This document shows, in pieces, positions 35,289 to 43,468 of a stretch of 64,000 nt of DNA. The notes beneath the pieces were generated by a model. That model saw nothing but the letters and a program-made list of their open reading frames with translations. It was not told the origin of the DNA and searched no databases. The first letter of the stretch is position 1. Each line of letters opens with the position of its first letter. This stretch comes from Nocardioides daejeonensis. Lineage in GTDB: Bacteria > Actinomycetota > Actinomycetes > Propionibacteriales > Nocardioidaceae. A program made the position numbers and the translations under genes. The stretch lies in NCBI RefSeq assembly GCF_003194585.1, contig NZ_QHKZ01000003.1, forward strand, positions 186,001 through 250,000. Direction: 5' to 3'.

Positions 35289-37424
35289 TCAGCCGTCGAC
35301 CCAGAATCCTCGGCTGCCGAACCAACCGCCCATGCCGCCGCCTCGCGAAGGGTTCTGCCCCGGCGTCGAACCGCCGTCGCTCGCTCCCCGGCGGGCGTTG
35401 CGGGTGCCGAGATAGGACTCGACGACCTCGACACCGAGGTCCTCGAGCTCCGGTGCCATCACGGTGCCGTCGACGCGCTTGGCGAGCGAGTCGACGAAAC
35501 GCGCCAGCCCCGGGTCGTCCCCCAGGCGGAAGATCGACGTGTGGGCGCCGAGCCGCCGAGCGTTGTCGAGCTCCTGCACCGTGCTCGCCAACGTCAGCGG
35601 ATGCGGCGGGTAGGAGAACCACACCTCGCCGTCGGGCGCGAGGTGGGCGGTCGGCTCACCGTCGGTGACGATGAGCAACACCGGCTGCGCGTTCGGGTGC
35701 TTGCGGAAGTGTCGGTTGGCCAGCAGCAGCCCGTGATGCAGGTTGGTGCCCTTCGACCACATCGCATCGAGCGCGGTGAGCTCCTCGATCTCCATCACCT
35801 CGGCGTAGCGGCCGAAGGAGATCAGCTGCAGGTGGTCGCCCCGGAAGCGGGTACGGACGAGCTGGTGGAGAGCCAGAGCGGTCTTCTTCATCGGCACCCA
35901 ACGGCCGTCCATCGCCATGGAGAACGAGGTGTCGACCAACAGCGCGACAGCCGCCTGGGTGCGCGACTCCGTCTCGCTGACCTCCACGTCGTCGATCGTG
36001 AGGCGGACGCGAGGGCGGGTCTCGACAGGCTCGACCACCGAGGACGACGGCTCGACCACCGAGGACGACGGACCCAGCACCGACGAGCCGGACTCGCGGA
36101 TCACCGCGTTGAGGACGCTGCGCGTGACGTCCCAGGGCTCGGTGTCGCCGTACTCCCAGGGGCGGGTCGCTCCGGAGAGCTCCCCGCCGGCGCCGGAGCG
36201 ACGTACGTCGCGGTTCCCCCGCCGGCCCGAGATGCGGTCGGCCACGTCGCGCAGCAGGGCGCGGCCGAGCTGACGCATCGCCTTGGGTGAGAGCCGGAAC
36301 TGCCCGTCGGAGCCGCGCTTGAGGTAGCCGGACTCGCGCAGCGCCTTCTCGAGCTCGGCCAGCTTGCGTGCATCGACGGCGGCCTGGTCGCCAAGCTGCC
36401 GAGCCAGCTTGTCGAGGTCGACGTCGTCCATCCGCGCGCCGTTGTAGGACTGCTGCAGCTGCTCGGCCAGCTGGTCGAGGTCGGCCAGATCCTGGAGCGC
36501 GCCGGTGCCGTCGCCGAGTCCGAGCCCTTCCTCACCGGAGAACTCAGCGGAGCCGCCCCAGTCGAGGTCGGGCCGGGCGGCCTGGAGGTTGCCGTCGAGC
36601 CGGTCGAGCTGCTGCGCGAGCTCCGGCGAGCCGAATGCCTGCGCGGAGAGCTCCATCAGCTCCCTGCGCTGCTCGGGGGTCATCGAGTTCAGCATCCGCT
36701 GGGCGGCCGCGGAGCGCTGGGCGAGTGCGTCGAGGAGCTCGTCGAGATCCCTGGGGTTCTCGGGGAAGAAGTCGCCGTGCTTCTCCATGAAGTCGGCGAA
36801 GTCCACGTCGGTGTCTTCCCCTCGGTTGCGCTTCTCCAGCAGCTCGTTGAGGTCGGAGAGCATCTCGTTGATGCGCGTCTTGTCTTCGTCGGTGGCGCCC
36901 TCCATGGCCTGCTTCATGCCCTGGAAGCGCTGGTCGAGGAGCTCGCGGCCGAGGAGGTCCTTGATCTTCTCGAAGTCCTCCCGTGCCTGCCGGGACTTCC
37001 AGTCGTAGCCGCCCAGCTCGGAGACCGCGGCAGCCGTGGAGGCCGGCAGGTTCTCCAACTGCATCTCGGCGAACGCCCGATCGGTGTCGTCCAGCTCGAC
37101 GTCTCGGGCTAGCTGCTTGCGCTCCTCCAGGACCGCACGGTCGAGCAGCTCCCGGACCTCCTGCATGGTGCCGTCGAGGTTGTGTCGCTGCAGGATCTCC
37201 CGGCGCTTCTCCGCCACCCGGCGAGCCAGGTCCTCCAACCCCTCCCGCTCGCTGCTGCCCCGGCGCAGGAACTCGCGCATCGCTCGCTCCGGGCTGTAGC
37301 CGGCCATCACGTCTTCGCCGATCGCGTCCAACGCCTCGGCCAGGTCGACCGGGGGCGCAAGCGGGTCCGGCCCGTCGACGTAGCTGCCGTAGCGGGCGCG
37401 GTGGCGGTCGGGGCGGCGGGTCAC
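35289..37424 (-). CDS. vWA-domain protein partnered with a MoxR-type AAA ATPase
   Basis: A 711-residue protein with a long helical, charged N-terminal part (LARRVAEKRREILQRHNLDG and following) and a C-terminal von Willebrand A domain. The MIDAS metal site is complete: DTSFS in ALLVDTSFSMAMDG, T in WSKGTNLHHGL, D in LIVTDGEPTA. Such proteins work with the AAA ATPase encoded just upstream, with GTGA overlap, as chaperone or metal-insertion machines (Mg-chelatase-like). Residues about 452-470 carry a low-complexity insert SSSVVEPSSSVVEPVETR that comes from a dispersed repeat. Cytoplasmic; the client is unknown. Confidence 0.87.
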   Translation of the reverse strand: MTRRPDRHRARYGSYVDGPDPLAPPVDLAEALDAIGEDVMAGYSPERAMREFLRRGSSEREGLEDLARRVAEKRREILQRHNLDGTMQEVRELLDRAVLEERKQLARDVELDDTDRAFAEMQLENLPASTAAAVSELGGYDWKSRQAREDFEKIKDLLGRELLDQRFQGMKQAMEGATDEDKTRINEMLSDLNELLEKRNRGEDTDVDFADFMEKHGDFFPENPRDLDELLDALAQRSAAAQRMLNSMTPEQRRELMELSAQAFGSPELAQQLDRLDGNLQAARPDLDWGGSAEFSGEEGLGLGDGTGALQDLADLDQLAEQLQQSYNGARMDDVDLDKLARQLGDQAAVDARKLAELEKALRESGYLKRGSDGQFRLSPKAMRQLGRALLRDVADRISGRRGNRDVRRSGAGGELSGATRPWEYGDTEPWDVTRSVLNAVIRESGSSVLGPSSSVVEPSSSVVEPVETRPRVRLTIDDVEVSETESRTQAAVALLVDTSFSMAMDGRWVPMKKTALALHQLVRTRFRGDHLQLISFGRYAEVMEIEELTALDAMWSKGTNLHHGLLLANRHFRKHPNAQPVLLIVTDGEPTAHLAPDGEVWFSYPPHPLTLASTVQELDNARRLGAHTSIFRLGDDPGLARFVDSLAKRVDGTVMAPELEDLGVEVVESYLGTRNARRGASDGGSTPGQNPSRGGGMGGWFGSRGFWVDG
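36018..36071. repeat. Dispersed repeat inserted in frame, with a 21-bp duplication
   Basis: GGTCTCGACAGGCTCGACCA begins at 36018; to my knowledge this element is scattered widely in Nocardioides-like genomes. Within it a 21-bp unit, starting CTCGACCACCGAGG, is repeated at 36030-36050 and 36051-36071. On the minus strand it encodes the SSSVVEP heptad twice inside the vWA protein, without breaking the frame. Confidence 0.7.
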
Positions 37425-38833
37425 GAGTAGACGGTCTCTCCGGTCTCGGCCGTCTCCTTGGAGATCTTGCGCGCCAGGAAGAGGCCTTCGAGCGCGAGCT
37501 CGATCGCGCTGGCCCGCTCTCCCGGTGTCCGTGCGGAGAGCCGGTCGGCGATGAGGTCGTAGAGGTCGGCCTCGCCACGCTCGCTGGGAGGCAGCTCGGG
37601 CAGAGCGGCGGTGAGGTCGGCTGCCGAGACCTGTTCACCGGTCGTGACCGACCCGCCGGCGTCGATGGCGTCGATCAGCGGCGCGAAGTCGATGCCGCGC
37701 AGATGAGTGCGGACCGTCTCGGCAGTCGCCGTGCGCAGCAGGTGCTCGAGGATCTGACTCTCGCGGCCCTCCTCACCGGTCTCGAACTCGATCTTGCCGC
37801 CGAGGACGTCGACGGCCGTCGCCAGATCGACGACCCGCGCTACCGCCTCCGCCTCGCCACGTACGGTCGCGCGGTGCAGCGCGGCGGCCGCGACGGTCTC
37901 GGCTCCGGCGATCGAGAAGCGCGCGGAGACACCGGAGCGCTGGTCGACCGACTGCGACTCGCGCAAGGCCCGCGTGAAGCGGGCCAGGATCTCGACCAGG
38001 AAGTCGGGCACCTCGGCGGTGAGATGCGCCTCCTGCCGGATGACGGCGACCTCGGCGTCGAGCTCCAGGGGATAGTGGGTGCGGATCTCGGCGCCGAACC
38101 GGTCCTTGAGCGGCGTGATGATGCGACCCCGGTTCGTGTAGTCCTCGGGGTTGGCCGAGGCCAGCACCAGCAGGTCGAGGTCGAGCCGCAGCACGTAGCC
38201 GCGGATCTGGATGTCGCGCTCCTCCATCACGTTGAGCATCGCCACCTGGATCCGCTCGGCGAGGTCGGGCAGCTCGTTGATCGCCACGATTCCCCGGTGG
38301 GAGCGAGGGATCAGGCCGAAGTGGATCGTCTCCGGGTCACCGAGGCTGCGGCCCTCGGCCACCTTCATCGGGTCGACGTCACCGATCAGGTCGGCCACCG
38401 AGGTGTCGGGGGTGGCCAGCTTCTCGGCGTAGCGCTCCGAGCGGTGCCGCCAGGCGACGGGCAGCCCGTCGCCGAGCTCCGCCGCTCGCCGCACCGACGC
38501 GGGGATCACCGGCTGGTAGGGATGCTCGCCGAGCTCGGAGCCGTCGATCACCGGGGTCCACTCGTCGAGGAGCCCGACCAGGGTGCGCAGCAACCGGGTC
38601 TTGCCCTGCCCTCGCTCCCCGAGCAGGACGACGTCGTGGCCGGCGATGAGCGCGCGCTCGAACTGCGGCAACACCGTCGACTCGAAGCCGTGCAGGCCGG
38701 GCCACGGGTCGCGGCCCTCGGCCAGCGCCGTGAGCAGGTTGGCGCGCAGCTCCTCGCGCAGCGTGCGGAACTCGTGGCCGGAGGCGCGGAGCGCGCCGAC
38801 GGTGGTGGGGGCGGGGCGATCAGTCAGGGTCAC
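37421..38833 (-). CDS. MoxR/Mg-chelatase-type AAA ATPase
   Basis: A 470-residue AAA+ ATPase. Walker A is in VVLLGERGQGKTRLLRTLVG, Walker B in GIVAINELPDLAERIQ, sensor 1 in LLVLASANPEDYTNRGRI, and an arginine finger candidate in LKDRFGAEIRTHYPL. This is the BchI/MoxR group that pairs with vWA proteins; the vWA gene follows with a 4-bp overlap. The GTG at 38833 begins VTLTDRPAPTTVG; the longer open frame reads through the promoter of the divergent gene. Client unknown. Confidence 0.9.
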   Translation of the reverse strand: MTLTDRPAPTTVGALRASGHEFRTLREELRANLLTALAEGRDPWPGLHGFESTVLPQFERALIAGHDVVLLGERGQGKTRLLRTLVGLLDEWTPVIDGSELGEHPYQPVIPASVRRAAELGDGLPVAWRHRSERYAEKLATPDTSVADLIGDVDPMKVAEGRSLGDPETIHFGLIPRSHRGIVAINELPDLAERIQVAMLNVMEERDIQIRGYVLRLDLDLLVLASANPEDYTNRGRIITPLKDRFGAEIRTHYPLELDAEVAVIRQEAHLTAEVPDFLVEILARFTRALRESQSVDQRSGVSARFSIAGAETVAAAALHRATVRGEAEAVARVVDLATAVDVLGGKIEFETGEEGRESQILEHLLRTATAETVRTHLRGIDFAPLIDAIDAGGSVTTGEQVSAADLTAALPELPPSERGEADLYDLIADRLSARTPGERASAIELALEGLFLARKISKETAETGETVYS

Positions 38834-38906
38834 GAGACACACGCTAGCGCTGGGGTACGACAACGGCGCCTCCGCTCTCGATCCGCCGGCGACGTACTCT
38901 CGGCCC

Positions 38907-39311
38907 GTGACCTCGCCCGTCTTCTCACGCCCGTGCCCCTGCGGCAGCGGCGCGACGCTCGACGCCTGCTGTGGCCGGCTGCTGCGCGGCGAGCCGGCAA
39001 GCACGGCCGAGGAGCTGATGCGCTCGCGCTACACCGCCCATGCGGTCGGCGACGCCGACCACCTCTTCCGCACCTGGCACCCGCGCACCCGGCCGACCGA
39101 CGTCGCACCGGACCCGGCCCTGCAGTGGACCGGATTGACGATCCTGGATCGCGGGGCCGGCGGGCCGGAGGACGACACGGGGGTGGTCGAGTTCGCCGCC
39201 TCCTGGGAGCTGACCGTCGGCAGTACGCCGGAGCACGGCGTCCTTCGTGAGCGCAGTCGTTTCGCGCGGCGGGCCGGCCGCTGGCTCTACGTCGATGGCG
39301 ACGTGGGCTAG
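38907..39311 (+). CDS. UPF0225 (YchJ) family SEC-C protein
   Basis: A 134-residue YchJ-like protein. The N-terminal SEC-C-like zinc motif is CPCGSGATLDACCGRLLRGE, followed by the family core MRSRYTAHAVGDADHLFRTW and FAASWELTVG (NTF2-like fold). The GTG at 38907 places VTSPVFSRPCPCGSG at the start, as in homologs. The role of the family is unknown; zinc binding is likely. A hairpin 23 bp after the stop is the probable terminator. Confidence 0.87.
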   Translation: MTSPVFSRPCPCGSGATLDACCGRLLRGEPASTAEELMRSRYTAHAVGDADHLFRTWHPRTRPTDVAPDPALQWTGLTILDRGAGGPEDDTGVVEFAASWELTVGSTPEHGVLRERSRFARRAGRWLYVDGDVG

Positions 39312-39333
39312 CAGCGCGGCGCGGAGAAATGGA

Positions 39334-39367
39334 AGAACCGCCGGAGTCTCGGGTCTCCAGCGGTTCT
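39334..39367 (+). terminator. Hairpin terminator after the YchJ-like gene
   Basis: AGAACCGCCGGAG (39334-39346) pairs with CTCCAGCGGTTCT (39355-39367), 13 bp with one mismatch and an 8-base loop. It begins 23 bp after the stop at 39311. The rest of 39368-39526 shows no gene I can support. Confidence 0.6.
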
Positions 39368-39526
39368 GAGGAGCAGTCTCCCCGAGATCGGCGCGCTTGT
39401 CTTCGTTTTCGCCCGTTCTTGCAAAACGGAGGAGCAGCTGCAAAAAACAGGCACCCTCGACGTTGTCGATCCGGCCTCTGGGCGTGGCTCCGCTGCACGC
39501 CCGGTCGGCTCGCCGAGACTACTGCC

Positions 39527-39727
39527 GTGTCCCGTGGAGTGTCCGCGCTACTGCTCCTGCTGGCGATGACGCTTCTGTTGATCTACAGCGTCGCCGGCAG
39601 CTCTGCCCTGTCGGGCCCGCTGCTCTTCACGGTCAGCGCGACTCACGGTGTGCACCGCGACGATCTGGTCGCGCTGGGTGCTTGGCTGCTCGGCGTGTAC
39701 TGCGTCCTGCGGCTGCTCCGCTCCTAA
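39527..39727 (+). CDS. Small two-span membrane protein
   Basis: A 66-residue hydrophobic protein from GTG at 39527. The first span is ALLLLLAMTLLLIYSVAG, a short loop contains ATHGVHRDDLVALG, and the second span is WLLGVYCVLRLLR at the end. It is followed 17 bp later by a strong hairpin, which supports it being a real transcript end. No family recognised; coding status is fairly likely but not certain. Confidence 0.55.
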   Translation: MSRGVSALLLLLAMTLLLIYSVAGSSALSGPLLFTVSATHGVHRDDLVALGAWLLGVYCVLRLLRS

Positions 39728-39744
39728 GGAAGTCCCTGGCCTGG

Positions 39745-39777
39745 CCTGTTGCCTGCTCCCCCCCAGCAGGCAACAGG
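39745..39777. terminator. Two-way hairpin terminator
   Basis: CCTGTTGCCTGCT (39745-39757) and AGCAGGCAACAGG (39765-39777) form a perfect 13-bp stem with a loop of seven C. It lies between the convergent small membrane protein and yigZ-like genes, 9 bp from the latter's stop. Confidence 0.8.
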
Positions 39778-39786
39778 ACCGATCGC

Positions 39787-40425
39787 TCAGCGACTTGCCT
39801 GGCCGAGGTCGACCCATCGCGTGCCGACCTCGACGCTCCGGCCGGCTCCGGAGGTGAGCTCGGCGACGAGGCCGGGCCAGTGCGCCACCTGGTCGCCGGT
39901 GAGCGCGACGTGCATGGTGACGGCGGCGGTGTAGTCGGCACCCAGCACCGTGATCCCGCGGGCCCGCAGATCGGTCTCGACGCGCCCGGCGTCGGCGTGG
40001 GCGACCTCGAGGTCGTGCAGCGTGAGCAGGGAACGCCGCAGGGTGCCCACCTCCGCCAACCCCGCGCGTACGGCGTCACCGTAGGCCCGCACCAGGCCGC
40101 CGGCGCCGAGCAGCACGCCACCGAACCAGCGTGTGACGACCGCGACGACGTCGCTCACCTCGTGGCCGCGGAGCACGTCGAGCATGGGAGCGCCCGCTGT
40201 GCCGGCCGGCTCCCCGTCGTCGGAGGAGCGCTGCACCTCGGCCCGGGGCCCCAGCTGGAAGGCCGAGCAGTGGTGCCGTGCGTCCCAGTGCTCCTTGCGG
40301 AGTCGCTCGACCACCGCACGGGCGGCGGCCTCCTCCTCCACCCGCACCAGCGTGCAGAGGAAGCGGCTGCGCTTCACCTCGATCTCGGCCTCGCCGTCGC
40401 GAGCCACGGTGAGGTAGCCGGGCAT
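39787..40425 (-). CDS. YigZ/IMPACT family protein
   Basis: A 212-residue protein. The N-terminal IMPACT (UPF0029) domain shows EIEVKRSRFLCTLVRVE, WDARHHCSAFQLG, RSSDDGEPAGTAGAPML and VTRWFGGVLLGAGGLVRAYG; a C-terminal DUF1949-type domain follows. The ATG at 40425 starts MPGYLTVARDGE, 4 bp after the thioesterase stop. The role is uncertain; IMPACT proteins relate to translation control in eukaryotes. Confidence 0.9.
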   Translation of the reverse strand: MPGYLTVARDGEAEIEVKRSRFLCTLVRVEEEAAARAVVERLRKEHWDARHHCSAFQLGPRAEVQRSSDDGEPAGTAGAPMLDVLRGHEVSDVVAVVTRWFGGVLLGAGGLVRAYGDAVRAGLAEVGTLRRSLLTLHDLEVAHADAGRVETDLRARGITVLGADYTAAVTMHVALTGDQVAHWPGLVAELTSGAGRSVEVGTRWVDLGQASR

Positions 40426-40429
40426 CGGC

Positions 40430-40888
40430 TCAGGAAGATCGGCCGCGCAACGCGACCGGATCACCCAGGTAGGCCGTCAGGTCTGCGCGCACCTCCGGGC
40501 TGAGCTGCCACGACGATCCGGCGCTCGTGGAGAAGAGCACCACCACCGACTCGGCAACGACGGCGGCGTCGGGCGAACCGGGCAGCCGGAGCTCGGACTG
40601 CACGGTGAAGGAGGAGTTGCCCAGGTGGCCGATCCACTGGGTCACCTGGAAGTTCTGGAAGTCGGCGAACCGCATCTCGGCTCGGAAGTCGACCCGCTGC
40701 GAGGCGACCAGGTTGGTCACACCCGCCGGAAGCCGCCGCAGCACGCCGCCCTCGGAGCGCAGGAAGAAACGCAGTCGTGCCTCATCGATCACCCGGATCG
40801 CCTCGACGTTGTCGACGTGTCCGCCCGCGTTGATGTCGCGCATCCGCGCTTGGATCTCGGTCGTGCTTCGCTCTCCCACGCCTGGCAT
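40430..40888 (-). CDS. Acyl-CoA thioesterase, 4HBT hotdog type
   Basis: A 152-residue 4-hydroxybenzoyl-CoA-thioesterase-like protein. RMRDINAGGHVDNVEAIRVI (about residues 16-35) is the family motif D-x-G-H-x-N with the catalytic Asp, followed by RLRFFLRSEGG and VDFRAEMRFADFQNFQVTQW. It hydrolyses an acyl-CoA; chain preference is unknown. It is co-oriented with the IMPACT gene 4 bp downstream and separated from the collagen-like gene by a terminator. Confidence 0.87.
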   Translation of the reverse strand: MPGVGERSTTEIQARMRDINAGGHVDNVEAIRVIDEARLRFFLRSEGGVLRRLPAGVTNLVASQRVDFRAEMRFADFQNFQVTQWIGHLGNSSFTVQSELRLPGSPDAAVVAESVVVLFSTSAGSSWQLSPEVRADLTAYLGDPVALRGRSS

Positions 40889-40908
40889 CCTGTCACGCCC
40901 CGAGAACG

Positions 40909-40944
40909 CCGGAGGCCGGCACCCAAGCGGGTGCCGGCCTCCGG
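40909..40944 (-). terminator. Strong hairpin terminator of the collagen-like gene
   Basis: CCGGAGGCCGGCACCC and its complement (40909-40924, 40929-40944) form a perfect 16-bp stem with a 4-base loop. It lies 17 bp after the stop of the gene at 40962-41666. Confidence 0.8.
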
Positions 40945-40961
40945 TCGAAGAGACTCCTGGG

Positions 40962-41666
40962 TCAGGAGATCTTGGTGGCGGTGATCAGCGCCTTGTCGAC
41001 CTCGATGTTGCCCGAGCCCTCAGCACCCTGGGTGGAGGTGTAGCCGTGAGCGATCAGGCCGACCCGCGTCTTCTTGCTCAGCGTGATGACGGTGTTGCCG
41101 CTGACTGCGATGTGGCGGTCCTTCACCTGCGGCAGGAGCGCGTTCGGGCTGATGTCACCATCGGTCTGCCACTGGAATCCGGCGACGTCGTTGTTCTCGA
41201 CCCACACCGAGATCTGCGGGTAGACGTCAGCGCCGAGATCGCCAGCCTTGTTGAAGAAGGAGCCGTCGACCGTCACGAGGTAGGTACCGGCCTCAAGCTC
41301 GATGCCGGTCTCCAGGTCCGTGTAGTTGGCGTTGATCGAGCCGCCGATGGCGTTGATCAACTTCGCACCATCGAGCTTCGCGGTGACGATCTCCACCTGG
41401 CCGGCCGGGCCGGCAGGACCCTGCTCGCCGGCGTCACCCTTGTCGCCCTTGTCACCCTTCTCGCCGGTCGCGGCGAGCTTGGACTGGACGCTCTTGCTGA
41501 GGTCCTTCTCCTTGACCGCGCCATCGTTGATGTGGCGCGACTTCACGGCGTCGTCCTTGATCTGCTTGCTGCCGACCATCTGGCCGGCGACAGCGCCCGT
41601 GGCACCCAGGCCGACGATGATCAGTGCGCCTGCCGCAACAGCGGCAACGTTCTTGCGAATGTGCAC
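40962..41666 (-). CDS. Exported protein with a short collagen-like stretch
   Basis: A 234-residue protein. VHIRKNVAAVAAGALIIVGL is a signal peptide or anchor. Repeats of the type SKQIKDDAVKSRHINDGAVK follow, then seven G-x-y triplets (GEKGDKGDKGDAGEQGPAGP, residues 68-88), then a C-terminal beta domain with TDLETGIELEAGTYLVTVDG, resembling C1q/TNF-like jelly rolls. The GTG at 41666 follows AGGGGGAT. The collagen stretch probably trimerises the C-terminal domain at the cell surface. Bases 41667-41824 hold only the probable promoter. Confidence 0.75.
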   Translation of the reverse strand: MHIRKNVAAVAAGALIIVGLGATGAVAGQMVGSKQIKDDAVKSRHINDGAVKEKDLSKSVQSKLAATGEKGDKGDKGDAGEQGPAGPAGQVEIVTAKLDGAKLINAIGGSINANYTDLETGIELEAGTYLVTVDGSFFNKAGDLGADVYPQISVWVENNDVAGFQWQTDGDISPNALLPQVKDRHIAVSGNTVITLSKKTRVGLIAHGYTSTQGAEGSGNIEVDKALITATKIS

Positions 41667-41824
41667 AGCACATCCCCCTTTTTCAGTTACTGGCCCGGCG
41701 CCCACCCCGAGTGGGTGCTCGTCCGCTTGGCCGCAACGATGATCACCTACGCCGCCGACCGGCTCCGCCAAATCCCGCGGATTCCGGGCGATCGTCAACC
41801 AAAATGGCCCATCCGGACTATGGA

Positions 41825-41855
41825 AACCGGGACCCCTCGCGCCGGGGTCCCGGTT
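41825..41855 (-). terminator. Hairpin terminator of cbs
   Basis: AACCGGGACCCC (41825-41836) and GGGGTCCCGGTT (41844-41855) form a perfect 12-bp stem with a 7-base loop, just after the cbs stop. On the minus strand it ends in TTTCC. Confidence 0.8.
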
Positions 41856-41856
41856 G

Positions 41857-43269
41857 TCAGCGCGTGGCGAGCGCCGAGAGCAGGTCCTGACGGGTGAGCA
41901 CGCCCACCGGCTTGCCGTCCTCCTGCACCAGCAGTGCGTCGGCGTGCTGGAGGGACTCGACCGCGGCACTCGCCGGTTCGGTCGAGCCGATCGTCGGCAA
42001 CGCGGGCGACATGTGCTGCTCGACGGAGTCGGTCAGCATCGCGGAGCCGGTGAAGAGCGCGTCCAGCAGCGTGCGCTCGGAGACGGAGCCAGCCACCTCC
42101 GCTGCCACGATGGGCGGCTCGGCACGGACGACGGGCATCTGGGAGACGCCGTACTCCTGCAGGATGTGGACCGCCTCAGCGATCGTCTCCGCCGGGTGCG
42201 TGTGCACCAGGTCGGGGAGCTGCCCGGACTTGCCGCGCAACACGTCGCCGACGGTGCGCTCGCTCTCGGCCGGAGCGCCTGTCGGGAAGCCGTAGGTGGA
42301 GAGCCAGTCGTCGTTGAAGACCTTGGTGAGGTAGCCACGACCGGAGTCCGGCAGCAGCACGACGATCACCGCGTCCTCTCCTTCTGGCGTGCCCTCGAGC
42401 TCCTTCGCGAGCTGGGCGGCCGCGAAGGCGGCCATCCCCGAGGAGCCGCCGACCAGCAGCGCCTCCTCGCGCGCCAGGCGGCGGGTGAAGGCGAACGAGT
42501 CGGCGTCGGAGACCTCGATGATCCGGTCGGCGATGTCGCGGTCGTAGGTCTCGGGCCAGAAGTCCTCACCGACCCCCTCGACGAGGTACGGGCGGCCAGT
42601 CCCGCCGGAGTAGACGGAACCGGCGGGGTCGGCGCCGACTACCTGGACGGTGCGCCCCACCGCAGCAGCCTGCTCCTTGAGGTAGCGGCCGATCCCGGAG
42701 ATGGTGCCGCCGGTACCGACGCCCGCCACGAAGTGGGTGATGCGCCCTTCGGTCTGGCGCCAGATCTCCGGCCCCGTGGTCTCGTAGTGGGAGCGCGGGT
42801 TGTGCGGGTTGGAGTACTGGTCGGGCTTCCACGCGCCCGGCTGCGAGGCGAGGCGATCGGAGACGTTGTAGTAGGAGTCGGGGTGCTCCGGCGCGACGGC
42901 GGTGGGACAGACGACCACCTCGGCGCCGTACGCCTTGAGCACGTTGCGCTTGTCTTCGCTGACCTTGTCGGGGCACACGAAGATGCACTTGTATCCCTTC
43001 GCCTGCGCGACCATCGCGAGCCCGACGCCGGTGTTGCCCGAGGTCGGCTCGACAATCGTGCCGCCCGGCTGCAGCGCACCGCTCGCCTCGGCGGCCTCGA
43101 TCATCCGCGTCGCGATCCGGTCCTTCACCGAGCCGCCCGGGTTGAGGTATTCGACCTTGGCCAGCACCAGCGGCCCACCTTGGTGGTCGTCGGCCCGGTC
43201 GAGCGCCCGGTTGAGCCGGAGCAGCGGAGTATTGCCGATGAGGTCCAGCAGCGAGTTCACGTAGTCCAC
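41857..43269 (-). CDS. cbs: Cystathionine beta-synthase
   Basis: A 470-residue PLP enzyme that condenses serine (or O-acetylserine) with homocysteine to cystathionine. The PLP lysine K49 is in LNPGGSVKDRIATRM; the phosphate loop EPTSGNTGVGLAMVAQAKG and the GTGGTISGIGRYLKEQ stretch follow. Residues about 335-470 form a pair of CBS domains (DLVHTHPAETIAEAVHILQE, VLTRQDLLSALATR). No N-terminal heme segment is seen. It is divergent from the SGNH gene; metB is the complementary enzyme. Confidence 0.93.
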   Translation of the reverse strand: MDYVNSLLDLIGNTPLLRLNRALDRADDHQGGPLVLAKVEYLNPGGSVKDRIATRMIEAAEASGALQPGGTIVEPTSGNTGVGLAMVAQAKGYKCIFVCPDKVSEDKRNVLKAYGAEVVVCPTAVAPEHPDSYYNVSDRLASQPGAWKPDQYSNPHNPRSHYETTGPEIWRQTEGRITHFVAGVGTGGTISGIGRYLKEQAAAVGRTVQVVGADPAGSVYSGGTGRPYLVEGVGEDFWPETYDRDIADRIIEVSDADSFAFTRRLAREEALLVGGSSGMAAFAAAQLAKELEGTPEGEDAVIVVLLPDSGRGYLTKVFNDDWLSTYGFPTGAPAESERTVGDVLRGKSGQLPDLVHTHPAETIAEAVHILQEYGVSQMPVVRAEPPIVAAEVAGSVSERTLLDALFTGSAMLTDSVEQHMSPALPTIGSTEPASAAVESLQHADALLVQEDGKPVGVLTRQDLLSALATR

Positions 43270-43468
43270 GAGGCTCAGGCTACCCAGTCCGCGATCCTTC
43301 CTCGCCCTACCGTCGGTCCAGCTTCGGCGCCCTCGCGGAGAGATCGTTCATCGCACACCTACTACGAAGCGAGACGCACTCGACGAAACAAGCTCGGAAA
43401 GTGCCGAAGAGCGGCAAGACAAGCCAACCTCGAGGCGCTGGATAGGGGTCGTAGGTACCCTCGACGGC

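Noticed and set aside
40430..41666. Possible operon of collagen-like gene and thioesterase
   Set aside because: A perfect 16-bp stem stands between them, so separate transcripts are more likely.
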